Shown here one piece after another: positions 33,423 through 43,200 of a stretch of 45,286 bases of DNA. The translations under genes and the position numbers were made by a program. The DNA is from Pseudomonadota bacterium (GTDB taxonomy: Bacteria > Campylobacterota > Campylobacteria > Campylobacterales > Sulfurospirillaceae), in the NCBI GenBank assembly GCA_017860615.1, contig JAGDMU010000017.1, positions 1 through 45,286 of the forward strand, in the 5' to 3' direction. How positions within the stretch are numbered: position 1 is the first letter of the stretch; each line of letters opens with the position of its first letter. The notes beneath the pieces are model-generated. The model ran no database searches, had not been told where the DNA came from, and worked only from the letters and a program-made list of their open reading frames with translations.

Positions 33423-34455
33423 TGAAGAAGCCTTACGCCTGATTCGTGAGGCAGATTTGAATACATTAGGTGAAATGGCGATGAAGCGAAAGATGGAGCT
33501 TCATCCAGAAAACATCACCACCTTTGTGGTCGATCGCAACATTAACTACACCAATGTCTGTTGGGTTGATTGTAAGTTTTGTGCCTTTTACCGCCATCAT
33601 AAAGAAGATGAAGCATATGTCCTTTCTTTCGAGGAGATTGGTCAAAAAATTGAAGAACTGATTGAAATTGGTGGAACGCAAATTCTTTTTCAAGGCGGTG
33701 TGCATCCGAAGCTCAAAATCGAATGGTATGAGGAGTTGGTCGAGTGGATTAGTACGAATTACCCTAGCATCACGATTCATGGATTTTCCGCTATTGAGAT
33801 TGATTATATCGCTAAAATTTCTAAAATCAGTTACCAAGAAGTGCTCCTTCGCCTTCAAAAAAAAGGGCTTTACAGTATCCCTGGCGCTGGAGCTGAGATA
33901 CTGAGTGATCGTGTTCGTGATATTATCGCACCTAAAAAATTAGGGAGTGAAGAGTGGCTTGGCGTACACAGAGCAGCCCATAAAATCGGTATGCGCTCCA
34001 CTGCAACAATGATGTTTGGAACGCTAGAAACGGATGAAGAGATTATAGAGCATTGGGAAAAAATCAGAGAGCTTCAAGATGAAACAGGTGGTTTTAGAGC
34101 GTTCATTATGTGGAGTTTTCAAAGTGATCATACGAAGCTTAAAGAGGAACATCCTGAGATCAAAAAACAGTCATCTAATCGCTACCTTAGACTTTTAGCT
34201 GTCAGTCGCTTGTATCTTGATAATTTTAAAAATATCCAAAGTTCATGGGTAACGCAAGGCAGTTACATCGGTCAGCTTGCTCTCATGTTTGGGGCAAATG
34301 ACTTGGGTAGTACGATGATGGAAGAAAATGTGGTCAAAGCCGCGGGTGCAGCTAATAGAATGAATCAAGCTGAGATGATTAAACTCATCAAAGACATCGG
34401 TTCCATTCCTGCCAAACGTGATACGTCGTACACGATTTTGGAGAAGTTCGCATGA
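33406..34455 (+). CDS. mqnC: cyclic dehypoxanthinyl futalosine synthase
   Basis: A 349-residue radical SAM enzyme of the futalosine pathway to menaquinone. The cluster motif is CWVDCKFCAF (about 49-58), preceded by DRNINYTNVC. Later GAGAEIL and MFGTLET are typical MqnC segments. It cyclises dehypoxanthine futalosine. The start follows AAGGG and overlaps the upstream gene. The order mqnC, M16-like gene, recG matches the Campylobacter arrangement. Confidence 0.93.
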   Translation: MKRMSNEEALRLIREADLNTLGEMAMKRKMELHPENITTFVVDRNINYTNVCWVDCKFCAFYRHHKEDEAYVLSFEEIGQKIEELIEIGGTQILFQGGVHPKLKIEWYEELVEWISTNYPSITIHGFSAIEIDYIAKISKISYQEVLLRLQKKGLYSIPGAGAEILSDRVRDIIAPKKLGSEEWLGVHRAAHKIGMRSTATMMFGTLETDEEIIEHWEKIRELQDETGGFRAFIMWSFQSDHTKLKEEHPEIKKQSSNRYLRLLAVSRLYLDNFKNIQSSWVTQGSYIGQLALMFGANDLGSTMMEENVVKAAGAANRMNQAEMIKLIKDIGSIPAKRDTSYTILEKFA

Positions 34456-35750
34456 AAAAAATGTTGTTAACAATAATGATTTTGGTACAAGGAGTATTAG
34501 TGGGTCAAGAGGTCAGTCAAATCAACGTAAATGGTGTCGAAATCCCTGTGGTATTTGAGAAAGATACCTCTTTGCCTATTGCTTCAGTCCAATTGGTGGT
34601 TAAAAACGCAGGTAGCATGGAAGATGGTGCCAATGAAGGTATCGCTAAATTTTTAGCAGCCATGCTAGGAGAAGGAACCAAAGAGATGGGTGCTACTGCC
34701 TTTGCAGAAGAACTCGAATTTCGTGCTATTAGTCTTGGCGCCCATAGTGGTGTCGAAACGCTTGTCTTTGAAGCTTCTGCCCTTAAAGAGCAGTTTCCTT
34801 ACGCTATGGATATGCTCAAAAAATTGCTGAAAAGTCCAAATTTCAGCAAAGAGAGCTTCGATAAAATCAAGCTTTTAACCCTTGGAATGCTCTCGAACAA
34901 AGAGAGTGATTTTGACTACATTGCAAACCTCAATCTTCAAAAACTGATTTTTGAAAATACCCCTTTTGCACACGCGTACAGTGGTGATGTCAAAAGCATT
35001 AAAGCGCTTAAACTCAAAGATGTTGAGAGCTTTTATAAAGAGCGTGTTAATTTAGAAAGCCTTATCATTGTTGCAGGTGGAGACATTGAGTTAGAAGAGC
35101 TTAAAAAGTTGCTTTTACCCGTTCTTGCTGAAATTAAACATGGTAAACGCCGTGAAATTACCCATTTTGATGCGAATAAAAACGCCAAAGAGCTGATTGT
35201 TGATAAAGAGAGTGAGCAGGCTTATATCTATTTTGGGGCACCTTTTTATATGAAAAGTGGCGATCCTGAAGCGTATAAGGCTAAAGTTGCAAGCTTCATT
35301 TTAGGAGAGAGTGGTTTTGGAAGCCGTTTGATGGAAGAAGTACGTGTGAAGCGAGGCTTGGCATATTCAAGTTACAGCAGAAGCAGTATTGGCAAGTCAA
35401 GTAGTAGCTTTACAGGGCATCTTCAAACGAAAAACGAGAACTTGGAAGAGGCTAAAAAAGTGGTTGCTTCTGAGATCAAACGCTTTGTGGATGAAGGGGT
35501 TAGTGAAGAGGAACTCGCTCAAGCCAAACGCTTTTTATTAGGCAGTGAACCGCTTCGCAACGAGACACTTTCTCAACGTCTTTCTCGCGCTTTCTTTGAG
35601 TATTACAGTGGATTTGAGTTAGGACACTCTAAAAAACAGTTAGAGAAAATTGAAAAGTTAAGTTTGGAAGAACTTAATAGCTTTATTAAAAAACACGATG
35701 AGATCACAGCCCTTAGCTTTTCGGTAGTCACGAAACGTGCAAAACCTTGA
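34452..35750 (+). CDS. M16 peptidase-family protein lacking the HxxEH zinc motif
   Basis: A 432-residue protein with an N-terminal signal-like hydrophobic segment (about 3-17) and two M16 domains. Where active M16 enzymes have HFLEH within GxxHFLEHxxFKGT, this one reads GIAKFLAAMLGEGT (about 64-77), so zinc-binding His and Glu are absent. The C-terminal domain keeps the substrate-binding type R-Y region GFGSRLMEEVRVKRGLAYSSY (about 291-311, as two parts around EEVR). It is probably non-catalytic or a partner subunit in the periplasm. The ATG overlaps the mqnC stop (ATGA) and its 3' end overlaps recG. Confidence 0.9.
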   Translation: MKKMLLTIMILVQGVLVGQEVSQINVNGVEIPVVFEKDTSLPIASVQLVVKNAGSMEDGANEGIAKFLAAMLGEGTKEMGATAFAEELEFRAISLGAHSGVETLVFEASALKEQFPYAMDMLKKLLKSPNFSKESFDKIKLLTLGMLSNKESDFDYIANLNLQKLIFENTPFAHAYSGDVKSIKALKLKDVESFYKERVNLESLIIVAGGDIELEELKKLLLPVLAEIKHGKRREITHFDANKNAKELIVDKESEQAYIYFGAPFYMKSGDPEAYKAKVASFILGESGFGSRLMEEVRVKRGLAYSSYSRSSIGKSSSSFTGHLQTKNENLEEAKKVVASEIKRFVDEGVSEEELAQAKRFLLGSEPLRNETLSQRLSRAFFEYYSGFELGHSKKQLEKIEKLSLEELNSFIKKHDEITALSFSVVTKRAKP

Positions 35751-37569
35751 CCCAATTGACAAAGAACGCTTTAAAAAAATAGGGGTAGGAACGCTTTTAG
35801 ATTTAGCGCTCCTACTGCCTCATTCGTATGAAAACACAACCCTCACACCTACACCTCTTTTAGATCAAATCAACACGGTTGCGGTTAAAGTACTCTCTCT
35901 CAAACAAAGTCCTAAAGTCTTTCAAATAGTTTTTTATGCTGAAATGTGGAAAACAAACCTAGATGGTGTCATCTTTGCCGCAAAACCTTATCATAAAGCT
36001 CAATTTAGAGTAGGAAGTGAGCTCTTCATCCATGGTAAAGTGAGCTACAATGGTGGCAGGCTGCAAATGGTTCAGCCTAAAATCATCACGTCCATCAATA
36101 CCTTAGTTCCTAAGTATAAAACACAACTTCAAAATAAAACAGTGATAAGCTTAATACAGCGTTATCTTACCCTTCATGCACTGCTACATGAAGGACTGAG
36201 CGAAAAAGAAGCTAAAACGCTTTTAAGTCTGCATTTCCCCAGTGCTAAAGAAGCAAGCCAAATAGGCAGTTTTGGTTACTCGGAATCCATACTCAAAGTG
36301 CTTAAATATGTCGAAATCCATAACTATCTTAAAAAACTCTCTGGGAAAAAGGTCAGTTTTCCTTCATGTGCTAAGCTTGATGGTGATGAAAAACCTTTTA
36401 TAGTCTCACTTCCTTTTACTTTAACCGCCGATCAGCAAAAAGTCATTGGTGAGATCAAGCGAGATTTTCTAAGCGAGAATGCAGCAAAGCGCGTTATTAT
36501 GGGAGATGTGGGGTGTGGTAAAACGATGGTTATATTGGCTTCTGTCATGATGGCATACCCTAGAAAAGCCGTTTTGATGGCACCTACTACGGTACTTGCC
36601 AACCAACTGTTTGAGGAAGCTGTAAAGTATTTACCAAAGCATGTTAAGACGGTTTTGATCACTCAAGAAGCTGATAGCAAGGAAAAAGTGGAGGATTTTG
36701 ACTTTATCATTGGAACACACGCTTTACTTTATAGAGAACTTCCAAAGTGTGCCTTGGTGATGGTGGATGAGCAGCATCGTTTTGGTACGAAACAGCGTTC
36801 ATTGCTCTCTGCTCTTGTCTCAAAGCAGGCGTGGCATCCACACTATTTGCAATTTTCTGCAACGCCTATTCCACGGACTCTCAGTATGATTCAGTCTTCT
36901 TTGGTTGATTTTTCGTTCATTAAGATGCTTCCTTTCCCCAAAGATATTACAACAAAGGTTATCGCTAAAAAAGATTTTAAAGCTTTGGTAGAGCATATTA
37001 AAAATGAAATTACACAGCATCATCAGTGCATCATTGTCTACCCGCTTGTGGAAGAGAGTGAGATGGTCAATTATCAGTCCATCGATGAAGGGCGTGGTTT
37101 TTGGGAGAAAAACTTTGAAAAAGTCTATGTAACGTATGGAAAAGATAAAAACAAAGAAGAAATCCTCAAAACATTTAAGGAGGAGGGCAATTTACTCATC
37201 TCTACCACCGTTGTCGAAGTGGGCATATCGCTTCCAAGGCTTTCTACCATCGTCATTGTAGGCGCAGAACGGCTTGGACTTGCTAGTTTGCATCAGCTTC
37301 GTGGACGTGTGAGTCGCAATGGTTTAAAGGGGTATTGCTATCTTTATACGAATCTAGCGCAGAGCGAAAGACTTGCGAAGTTTAGTCAGACGTTGGATGG
37401 CTTTGAAATTGCAGAGCTGGATCTGGCATACCGTCAAGGGGGTGATGTGGTGGAAGGTAGCATTCAAAGTGGTAAAAAGCTGGTTTGGTTTGAAATGGCA
37501 CATGATGAGGAAATTTTAAAAGAGGCAAAAAGAAGATTAGAGGAGGCAAAAAGCCTCCCCGAAGTTTAG
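35737..37569 (+). CDS. recG: ATP-dependent DNA helicase RecG
   Basis: A branched-DNA helicase of 610 residues, shorter than the roughly 690 of E. coli, as usual in this phylum. A wedge/OB domain lies at about 40-130. Helicase motif I is GDVGCGKTMV (about 257-266), motif II is VDEQHRFG (about 341-348), and VVEVGI...RGRVSR lies in the second RecA domain (about 495-530). It starts at GTG 35737, inside the preceding gene by 14 nt; no better ATG is near. A hairpin lies within its last codons. Confidence 0.95.
   Translation: MQNLDPIDKERFKKIGVGTLLDLALLLPHSYENTTLTPTPLLDQINTVAVKVLSLKQSPKVFQIVFYAEMWKTNLDGVIFAAKPYHKAQFRVGSELFIHGKVSYNGGRLQMVQPKIITSINTLVPKYKTQLQNKTVISLIQRYLTLHALLHEGLSEKEAKTLLSLHFPSAKEASQIGSFGYSESILKVLKYVEIHNYLKKLSGKKVSFPSCAKLDGDEKPFIVSLPFTLTADQQKVIGEIKRDFLSENAAKRVIMGDVGCGKTMVILASVMMAYPRKAVLMAPTTVLANQLFEEAVKYLPKHVKTVLITQEADSKEKVEDFDFIIGTHALLYRELPKCALVMVDEQHRFGTKQRSLLSALVSKQAWHPHYLQFSATPIPRTLSMIQSSLVDFSFIKMLPFPKDITTKVIAKKDFKALVEHIKNEITQHHQCIIVYPLVEESEMVNYQSIDEGRGFWEKNFEKVYVTYGKDKNKEEILKTFKEEGNLLISTTVVEVGISLPRLSTIVIVGAERLGLASLHQLRGRVSRNGLKGYCYLYTNLAQSERLAKFSQTLDGFEIAELDLAYRQGGDVVEGSIQSGKKLVWFEMAHDEEILKEAKRRLEEAKSLPEV
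37542..37558. terminator. terminator hairpin inside the recG 3' end
   Basis: GGAGGC (37542-37547) and GCCTCC (37553-37558) form a 6-bp stem with a loop of five A on the plus strand. On the minus strand it follows the hpf stop and is trailed by TCTAATCTTCTTTTT, so it fits a terminator for hpf. It is embedded in recG codons. Confidence 0.65.
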
Positions 37570-37571
37570 TC

Positions 37572-38060
37572 CTAGTAAAGTCCAAATCTTCCGTCAGTTT
37601 TTTTATACATAACGCGGAATTTGTCTTCCATATCGTGGAAAACGATAAATTGTCTGTCTGAAGCTTTAAGTTCATTCATAGCATCTTCAACTTCAACAGG
37701 TTTGTAGCTGTTAAGACGCATTGGAACGATCTCGTCATCGCTTCCTTCACTGTTTTCTTCGACAGCAATGAGTTCTTCAGCTTTATAATTGGTAATTTTA
37801 TCATGGTGACGACGTAAAACTTTTTTAGCTCTCTCAACGGCTAGATCAACCGCAGCATAGACATCTTTGTCTTTTTGTTGAATGACAACGGTGTTTTTAT
37901 GCGCCATGTTAATTGCAAACTCGACATTGAAGCCTTTTTTGCCATTTTTTTCATCCGCTGAGATCACAGTACGCACAGAGATAATGTCCAAATTGTATTT
38001 GCCAAGAGCATCAACCGCTCCTTCAACATAAGCCTTGATTATGGAGTCAGTATAACAAAT
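37572..38060 (-). CDS. hpf: long-form ribosome hibernation factor, no canonical start codon
   Basis: The product matches long HPF/RaiA: N-terminal S30AE domain with NLDIISVRTVISADEKNG and DVYAAVDLAVERAKKVLRRHHDK, then a C-terminal dimerisation domain (KPVEVEDAMNEL to the end RFGLY). It dimerises and silences 70S ribosomes. The first usual start is TTG at 37991, which would delete the first strand and helix. The frame stays open and family-like upstream (TDSIIKAYVEGAVDALGKY) up to a TAA at 38067-38069, yet contains no ATG, GTG or TTG. I tentatively start at ATT 38058-38060, preceded by AAGG. Truncation of the 5' end is the alternative. Confidence 0.8.
   Translation of the reverse strand: MCYTDSIIKAYVEGAVDALGKYNLDIISVRTVISADEKNGKKGFNVEFAINMAHKNTVVIQQKDKDVYAAVDLAVERAKKVLRRHHDKITNYKAEELIAVEENSEGSDDEIVPMRLNSYKPVEVEDAMNELKASDRQFIVFHDMEDKFRVMYKKTDGRFGLY
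38049..38054 (-). promoter_or_regulatory. -10-like box within the hpf 5' region
   Basis: TATACT on the minus strand (context TGTTATACTG). If used, transcription would begin near 38042, at the ATA codon of the conserved frame, which bears on where hpf translation starts. Confidence 0.3.
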
Positions 38061-38087
38061 AAAACCTTAAATGAAAAGGAGGTTTTA
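38060..38087 (-). terminator. hairpin after the pilus-tip operon
   Basis: TAAAACCT and AGGTTTTA form an 8-bp stem with a 12-nt loop, followed on the minus strand by TTTGTTAT. It lies just after the last pilin gene and overlaps the putative hpf ribosome site (AAGG), so hpf expression by readthrough would be affected. Confidence 0.5.
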
Positions 38088-38096
38088 AAGCTGAAA

Positions 38097-38558
38097 TTAC
38101 GGCTTTTGGATGGTACGGCGATGAAGTCTGATAGGCTCTGTAGAGATGTTATTGTCTAATGTCGTTGAGACAACAGTGTCAATGATAACCGTAATATTTG
38201 AGTCAGCAGTAGCAACCGTATCGCTGAGGATATTGCAGTTATTATTAGAAGCAGTTGCAAGTCCACTTCCTAAGTAATTGATTGTGATATTAATGTCAAA
38301 AAGAGCAGTAGCTCCCGCTTGTGGATATTGTGCGTTTATAGCGTTTAAACAACCATTGGTTGTGTTGATGTCATGCCCACTAATGGCAAGTAGGGCAAAT
38401 TCAGTACCACTTTGTACCAAGAGTTCTGCTTGTTCGCGAAGAAAGAGATCACTGGTTTGTTTAGTCGAAAATGTTGAAAAAGAGAGCGCAAGTGCTGCTA
38501 TAGAAGCGATAAGAACGATAAAAATAATCGCCGTGAGGAGTGAAAAACCTTTACGCAT
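38097..38558 (-). CDS. minor pilin-like protein (MshP/PilX-type)
   Basis: A 153-residue protein with a short basic leader and class III-type prepilin N-terminus: MRKGFSLLTAIIFIVLIASI, with processing expected before FSLL and a hydrophobic helix (about 5-27). The remainder is a small Ser/Thr/Asn-rich globular part with two cysteines (NGCLNAI, NNCNIL). It contains four D/E-X-N-X-S/T sequons (DINTT, DINIT, DSNIT, DNNIS). Last gene of the pilus-tip operon; start overlaps the upstream stop by one base. Confidence 0.82.
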   Translation of the reverse strand: MRKGFSLLTAIIFIVLIASIAALALSFSTFSTKQTSDLFLREQAELLVQSGTEFALLAISGHDINTTNGCLNAINAQYPQAGATALFDINITINYLGSGLATASNNNCNILSDTVATADSNITVIIDTVVSTTLDNNISTEPIRLHRRTIQKP

Positions 38559-39532
38559 TAGAATATCGCCTTTTCTTTACATGCACTAAAGTCAAAGTTA
38601 CCGCTTTGATTATTGTCGTGGATACAGAGTTTGATACGAATGGTATCGCCTGTTTGAATGATACGAAATGTACTCACATGTTCCGCAAGAACTGAGAGTG
38701 TTCCATTTGCATAGGTCTCGCCTTCCCATGGTTGGTAGTTGTAGCGAAGGGTTAGATTAAAATCAGCAGCATTTCCAACAGGAACAAGAGCATAAGCAGA
38801 ATGCGAAAGATAATACTGCTCAAAAAGATCACCTACTAAGTCTCCATCGTAGTCAATCAAGTCATCATTGGCGGCATTAGAATTGAGTTGAAGAATGGTA
38901 AGATTAGCTGCACAATTACTATTTACACAACGTACACGTCTTGCGTATGGGTTGTTGGCTATGGTTGTTGCATTTTCGTAGTAATTAGAAAACGTACCTG
39001 GTTTTGAACCTTTAAAAAAGAGTGCAGGTCGTTGTGCTCCAGCGGTTCCATCCATTGCAATCGCATTGTTTGTCAGTGTCTTGATAATGTCATTTGCAAA
39101 ATCAAGCCTGCTGCCAGGGGATGAAAGTGTTCTATTGGCATGGCTTGTGTTGTTGACATCACTCATATCAATCAACCCACTCCATCCTGGTACAACAGAG
39201 GTTCCATTGTGTTCTCCTAAAAAACTTTCATTACTAATGCCGATCCATTCGATGATATTGTATCCAGGAACGGCACTAGAAAGGGCAACCCAGTTGGCTG
39301 CTGCACCGTTATTATTGTTAGCTCTTACACTATCTTTAATGCGGTATTGCAGGCGTTTAGCTATTTGCTCCAACACGATTTTTGTTTGACTTTCAAGACG
39401 GTTAATGGCCCGTGTCCGAAGGTAGTTCTCATAAAGTTTAGCAACAATCTCCGCTCCAATGCTGGCAACGATACCAAAAACCACAATGACCATGACTAAC
39501 TCTATCATCGTAAAAGCAGGGTGCTTTCTCAT
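38558..39532 (-). CDS. minor pilin-like protein (MshO/PilW-type)
   Basis: A 324-residue prepilin-like protein: leader MRKHPA, then FTMIELVMVIVVFGIVASIG, the conserved N-methylation motif with Glu at position 5 of the mature form. The body is larger than a major pilin and ends in a Cys pair region (CIHDNN...SACKEK). Four extended N-glycosylation sequons are present (EHNGT, DVNNT, DFNLT, DNNQS). The ATG at 39530-39532 overlaps the upstream stop (ATGA); the longer open frame has no ribosome site. PilW/MshO-like proteins sit at the pilus tip complex. Confidence 0.85.
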   Translation of the reverse strand: MRKHPAFTMIELVMVIVVFGIVASIGAEIVAKLYENYLRTRAINRLESQTKIVLEQIAKRLQYRIKDSVRANNNNGAAANWVALSSAVPGYNIIEWIGISNESFLGEHNGTSVVPGWSGLIDMSDVNNTSHANRTLSSPGSRLDFANDIIKTLTNNAIAMDGTAGAQRPALFFKGSKPGTFSNYYENATTIANNPYARRVRCVNSNCAANLTILQLNSNAANDDLIDYDGDLVGDLFEQYYLSHSAYALVPVGNAADFNLTLRYNYQPWEGETYANGTLSVLAEHVSTFRIIQTGDTIRIKLCIHDNNQSGNFDFSACKEKAIF

Positions 39533-40218
39533 AGGTATGGCCTTGAAGGAAGCAAAGAAGATTCTCCTATATTGCATGAAAATGCACGTAAAGTAATATT
39601 TTGATTACCTCCCGTAACTGTGACAGCAATAGTTTTTATATTTGTAGGCGTGGCTGGTGCATTAGCAGGATTGAAAGTAAAATTAGTTAACGTCGAATTT
39701 CTATATGTTGCAGTGTCACTTGCATAAGTAATAGTTGGTGTGAGCGTCAATGCAGTAAAGACATAGTCAAGTGTTCCAGCCGTTTCTAGTGTCCTAGCAA
39801 TAGTTGTAGCTTGCCCACTAAAATCATCAATATCATCTAAATCGCCACCATCAGCACCGATAGCTGAAGCTGATCTATCATTAAGAACGACTGTTGCATC
39901 ATACAATTTGCGTCTATAATCTGCATTGATATGACCTATGCGTTGATTGGTCGTTCCAACACGACTAAGCGTTCCATCACCATTAGCCGTATCTAAAACA
40001 AAAGAACGTTGTGCTATGGCATCATAGCTATTATCATCCCATTCATGCGTGAGAATATCGCCGATTTTTGTTTTTGCGGCAAGAATGGCTTCTTGTTGCA
40101 AAGCAAAGGCATTGTTCGTCTGTACTTGCGTGAGAATCAGTGGCAGACTCATAACAGCAATTCCCATAATGACTATGGCAAAAACAAGCTCTAGCATCGA
40201 CATGGCTGAACGCATCAT
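39529..40218 (-). CDS. minor pilin-like protein (MshD/PilV-type)
   Basis: A 229-residue prepilin-like protein with leader MMRSAMS, then MLELVFAIVIMGIAVMSLPL, a type IV pilin hydrophobic helix with the position-5 Glu. The rest is Thr/Asn/Asp-rich with only one Cys. It has no D/E-X-N-X-S/T sequon, unlike its operon partners. The ATG at 40216-40218 overlaps the adhesin stop (TAATG). By order and size it resembles MshD/PilV. Confidence 0.84.
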   Translation of the reverse strand: MMRSAMSMLELVFAIVIMGIAVMSLPLILTQVQTNNAFALQQEAILAAKTKIGDILTHEWDDNSYDAIAQRSFVLDTANGDGTLSRVGTTNQRIGHINADYRRKLYDATVVLNDRSASAIGADGGDLDDIDDFSGQATTIARTLETAGTLDYVFTALTLTPTITYASDTATYRNSTLTNFTFNPANAPATPTNIKTIAVTVTGGNQNITLRAFSCNIGESSLLPSRPYL

Positions 40219-43200
40219 TACCACTCCATCTTTCGATTCGTTCGAGTAGAAGTATTGACATCAACGGTTCTTCCAAGACTTCCTTGTCCCGCCCAACTAC
40301 CAGAAGTAATAAATTCAACATTAAAATCATTGGTTGTTGCATTTGTATTGTATGGATTGAAAATGAGCCATGGAGAAGGTGCCATGCGAATACGGTCTGT
40401 ATAAGGGGCAGGGGTTGCATTTGGCAACCTAAGTGTGTTGTTCTCAAGTCCATTGGCTATATTACCTGAAATTGCAGTATCTGCACCATTAATTAATGTT
40501 GTTCCTACGGATGTAAATCCATTTGTTGTGACATTACCATCCGCATTTACATGCAAACTATTTTGGTACCAGTTTAATGATAATGGGCTTTGTGCTCCAG
40601 TGATATTAAAATTAGCTAGAGTACAACCGTTACAATAGACTTCATAACGAATCGTTGTTTGAATGGGACTTGGATCTCGATAATCTATAGAATAGACTCG
40701 ACCATAGTAAAAAAGAGAGCTTTGGTTAATATCAGACGACCCTTTTATCATATCATCATCGCTTACATTAACATCTCTTAGAACAAAGGAAAAGGGATTG
40801 GATGGCTTAGTGATATTCCTATCAAAATTTATTTTTATTTTAGGAAAAGCAGAACCATTATGATCGGTGGCGAAGATAGATTTATAGAGATTATTAAGCG
40901 TCATAGTGTGATTGATTGAAACGTTCCCTTCCTTAGAGGTGTTGGTCTCAATATATTTGATTGTTGATAATGCGTTTGCTGGTGTAATGGTTAAATTATC
41001 GTAAGATATGGTATAGTCTGTTCTCTTGGCATAACAGTCATAATTATAATTTTGAGTTGTAACGTTGTCTTCTTTTTGCGCTGTAATGTTTAAATCTAAA
41101 ATAAGTGACATATTTAAATCACTAGAAATATAGGTATAAGCATTAGCACCATTTGTAATCGTTCCTGTAACACTAAAGTGATCAGGTGTATAAGTCCAGT
41201 TTTGATCATACGGTGTAATATAGCGCTCACTATCTGGAGTATCACTTGCGTCAATTTCTGCAAATTCAGCGCCTTGCGTTTCCTTGATTTTAATATTAAC
41301 TACGCCAACTTCACTGTACGAAAGGCTTGGTATGTTTTTTATACCATTTGTAAATGTCAAATTCGACAAATTCGTATCGTATACGCCAGTGATACAATTT
41401 GATAATGTCTCAGTAGGAGTAAGTGGTATCTTCTCATTATAATTTGCGGTATTGTTATTGGTATAATCTTTTGCGTAGAAAGATACATTGTAAGATTTAC
41501 CAGCTTTGTAAGGAGTTGTTCCCGTGATATCAACATCAAATTTATTCGGACGCAGTGCAAATTTATCAAGTGAATTGGCCTGTGCACAATATGATTCATA
41601 TCCTGGTTTACATGTTGCTACATTGCTACTAAGCGTCCAACAATCTGTCCACTCTTTCACAGAAATATCGCTTATTGCACAATATTTGAAGGTAAAGAAA
41701 AGACTTTTATTGGCTTTATCCCATGTATTACTTCCAGATGGCCACGCCGAAGCAGGAAGTTCAAAACGCCCTGTTGATTTTAGAGTATTAAAGGTTCCAG
41801 TACTATATTTTTTGATATCACCAAAATAGTAAAGATCTCGTGATACTCCATTATTGTCATCATCAAGGAATATTCCAACGCTAACATTCTTATCAGGTAC
41901 TAATGTAGTCTTTGAAGTATCATCAAGAAGAAGAATGTCAAATCGTAATGTATTATTCACAATTTTAGTTGTTAATACGGTATCTGTAGCTTCTCTTCCA
42001 GAAGCAGTAGAATGTTCAATGGCATTAAATGGACCAGCAATAAGTGTGTAACGTGTTGTAAAATCATAATTGTCTTCTGCCATACACATATAATCATAAT
42101 ATGGATATGCATTATTTAAGTCATCAAGATGACGTACTCTTCCAAAGCTATCATAAAGGAAATTCACCCAAGCACCAGCGTAATAGTTACCATTAGGCTC
42201 ATAATATGGGTAATTGCCAATACTACTAAAATTATCACCTGCTCCTGTACGGGAGATAAACCACTCATTGGTTTTATTAAGATCGGCAGATCCTAAAATA
42301 GAAACCCACCCTTTTGCTCCCATAGTATCAGCATACGTATATTGATTTGTAGCTGTTACCGTATCTGTACTGCTATAATGACCCCAACTATAATAATTTC
42401 GGTTTGTACCATCATTAAAACGATCATAGTCAGTTGTAATAGATTTAATATTGTGCATAGGAGAGCCACTCATCCATCCCGTTTTATTGGTTGCGGAACC
42501 TCCCCATGTTTGTGGATTATTCCCTGCATAGGGAAAATATACTCCAAAAGAACCATAAGGCCAAATCGCTCCATCATATTCTGTACTTAGATAATAATTA
42601 CTATTGTTGTTGAACATCTTAAATTTTTCATTATTTGTTCCTGTGTAATTAATCCACTGTGATTTTTTATCGGTTAAGAATGCTCGTACTCTATCAAATG
42701 TTTTTTCATTGTTAGGGACGAAAGGGAATAGACCAAATTTTGAACATGTATCCGCTTTATTAGTCAAGTCACTCTTTGTATTTGTTACTTTTCCATCCAT
42801 TGCTAGTGAAAATGTCCAGACCCAATCTAAGTCAGTTTGGTACCAACAATAGACAACAATAGGTCGCTTAGCAGATGTTATATCTGTAGAATTGTAACTC
42901 CTCGCATTTAAAGAAGGCGAAATCCAGTAGTGTCCTTGGATTGAAGAACTTGCAAGAAAACTTTCTGGAACGTTTTCTGCCATCGTTTTACAGCTTTTTT
43001 GTAAAACCTCATTGCCATTGTATTCCAAATAACGGTAGTCATCGAGTAATTTGAGCTTCATTTTATCAATATTACAGATCGCTTTTGAGTCATAATCGAG
43101 TGTATTGATTTTAACATCTTGACCATAATAGGCTTTTCTTAATTTTCCTTCTGTACAGTTTGAAATGGTGGTATTGCTCCAGTCAATCGCAAAAGGCGTT

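Noticed and set aside
33466-33858. 130-codon minus-strand ORF over mqnC
   Set aside because: It is wholly antisense to a clear radical SAM enzyme, with no start signals or recognisable motif.
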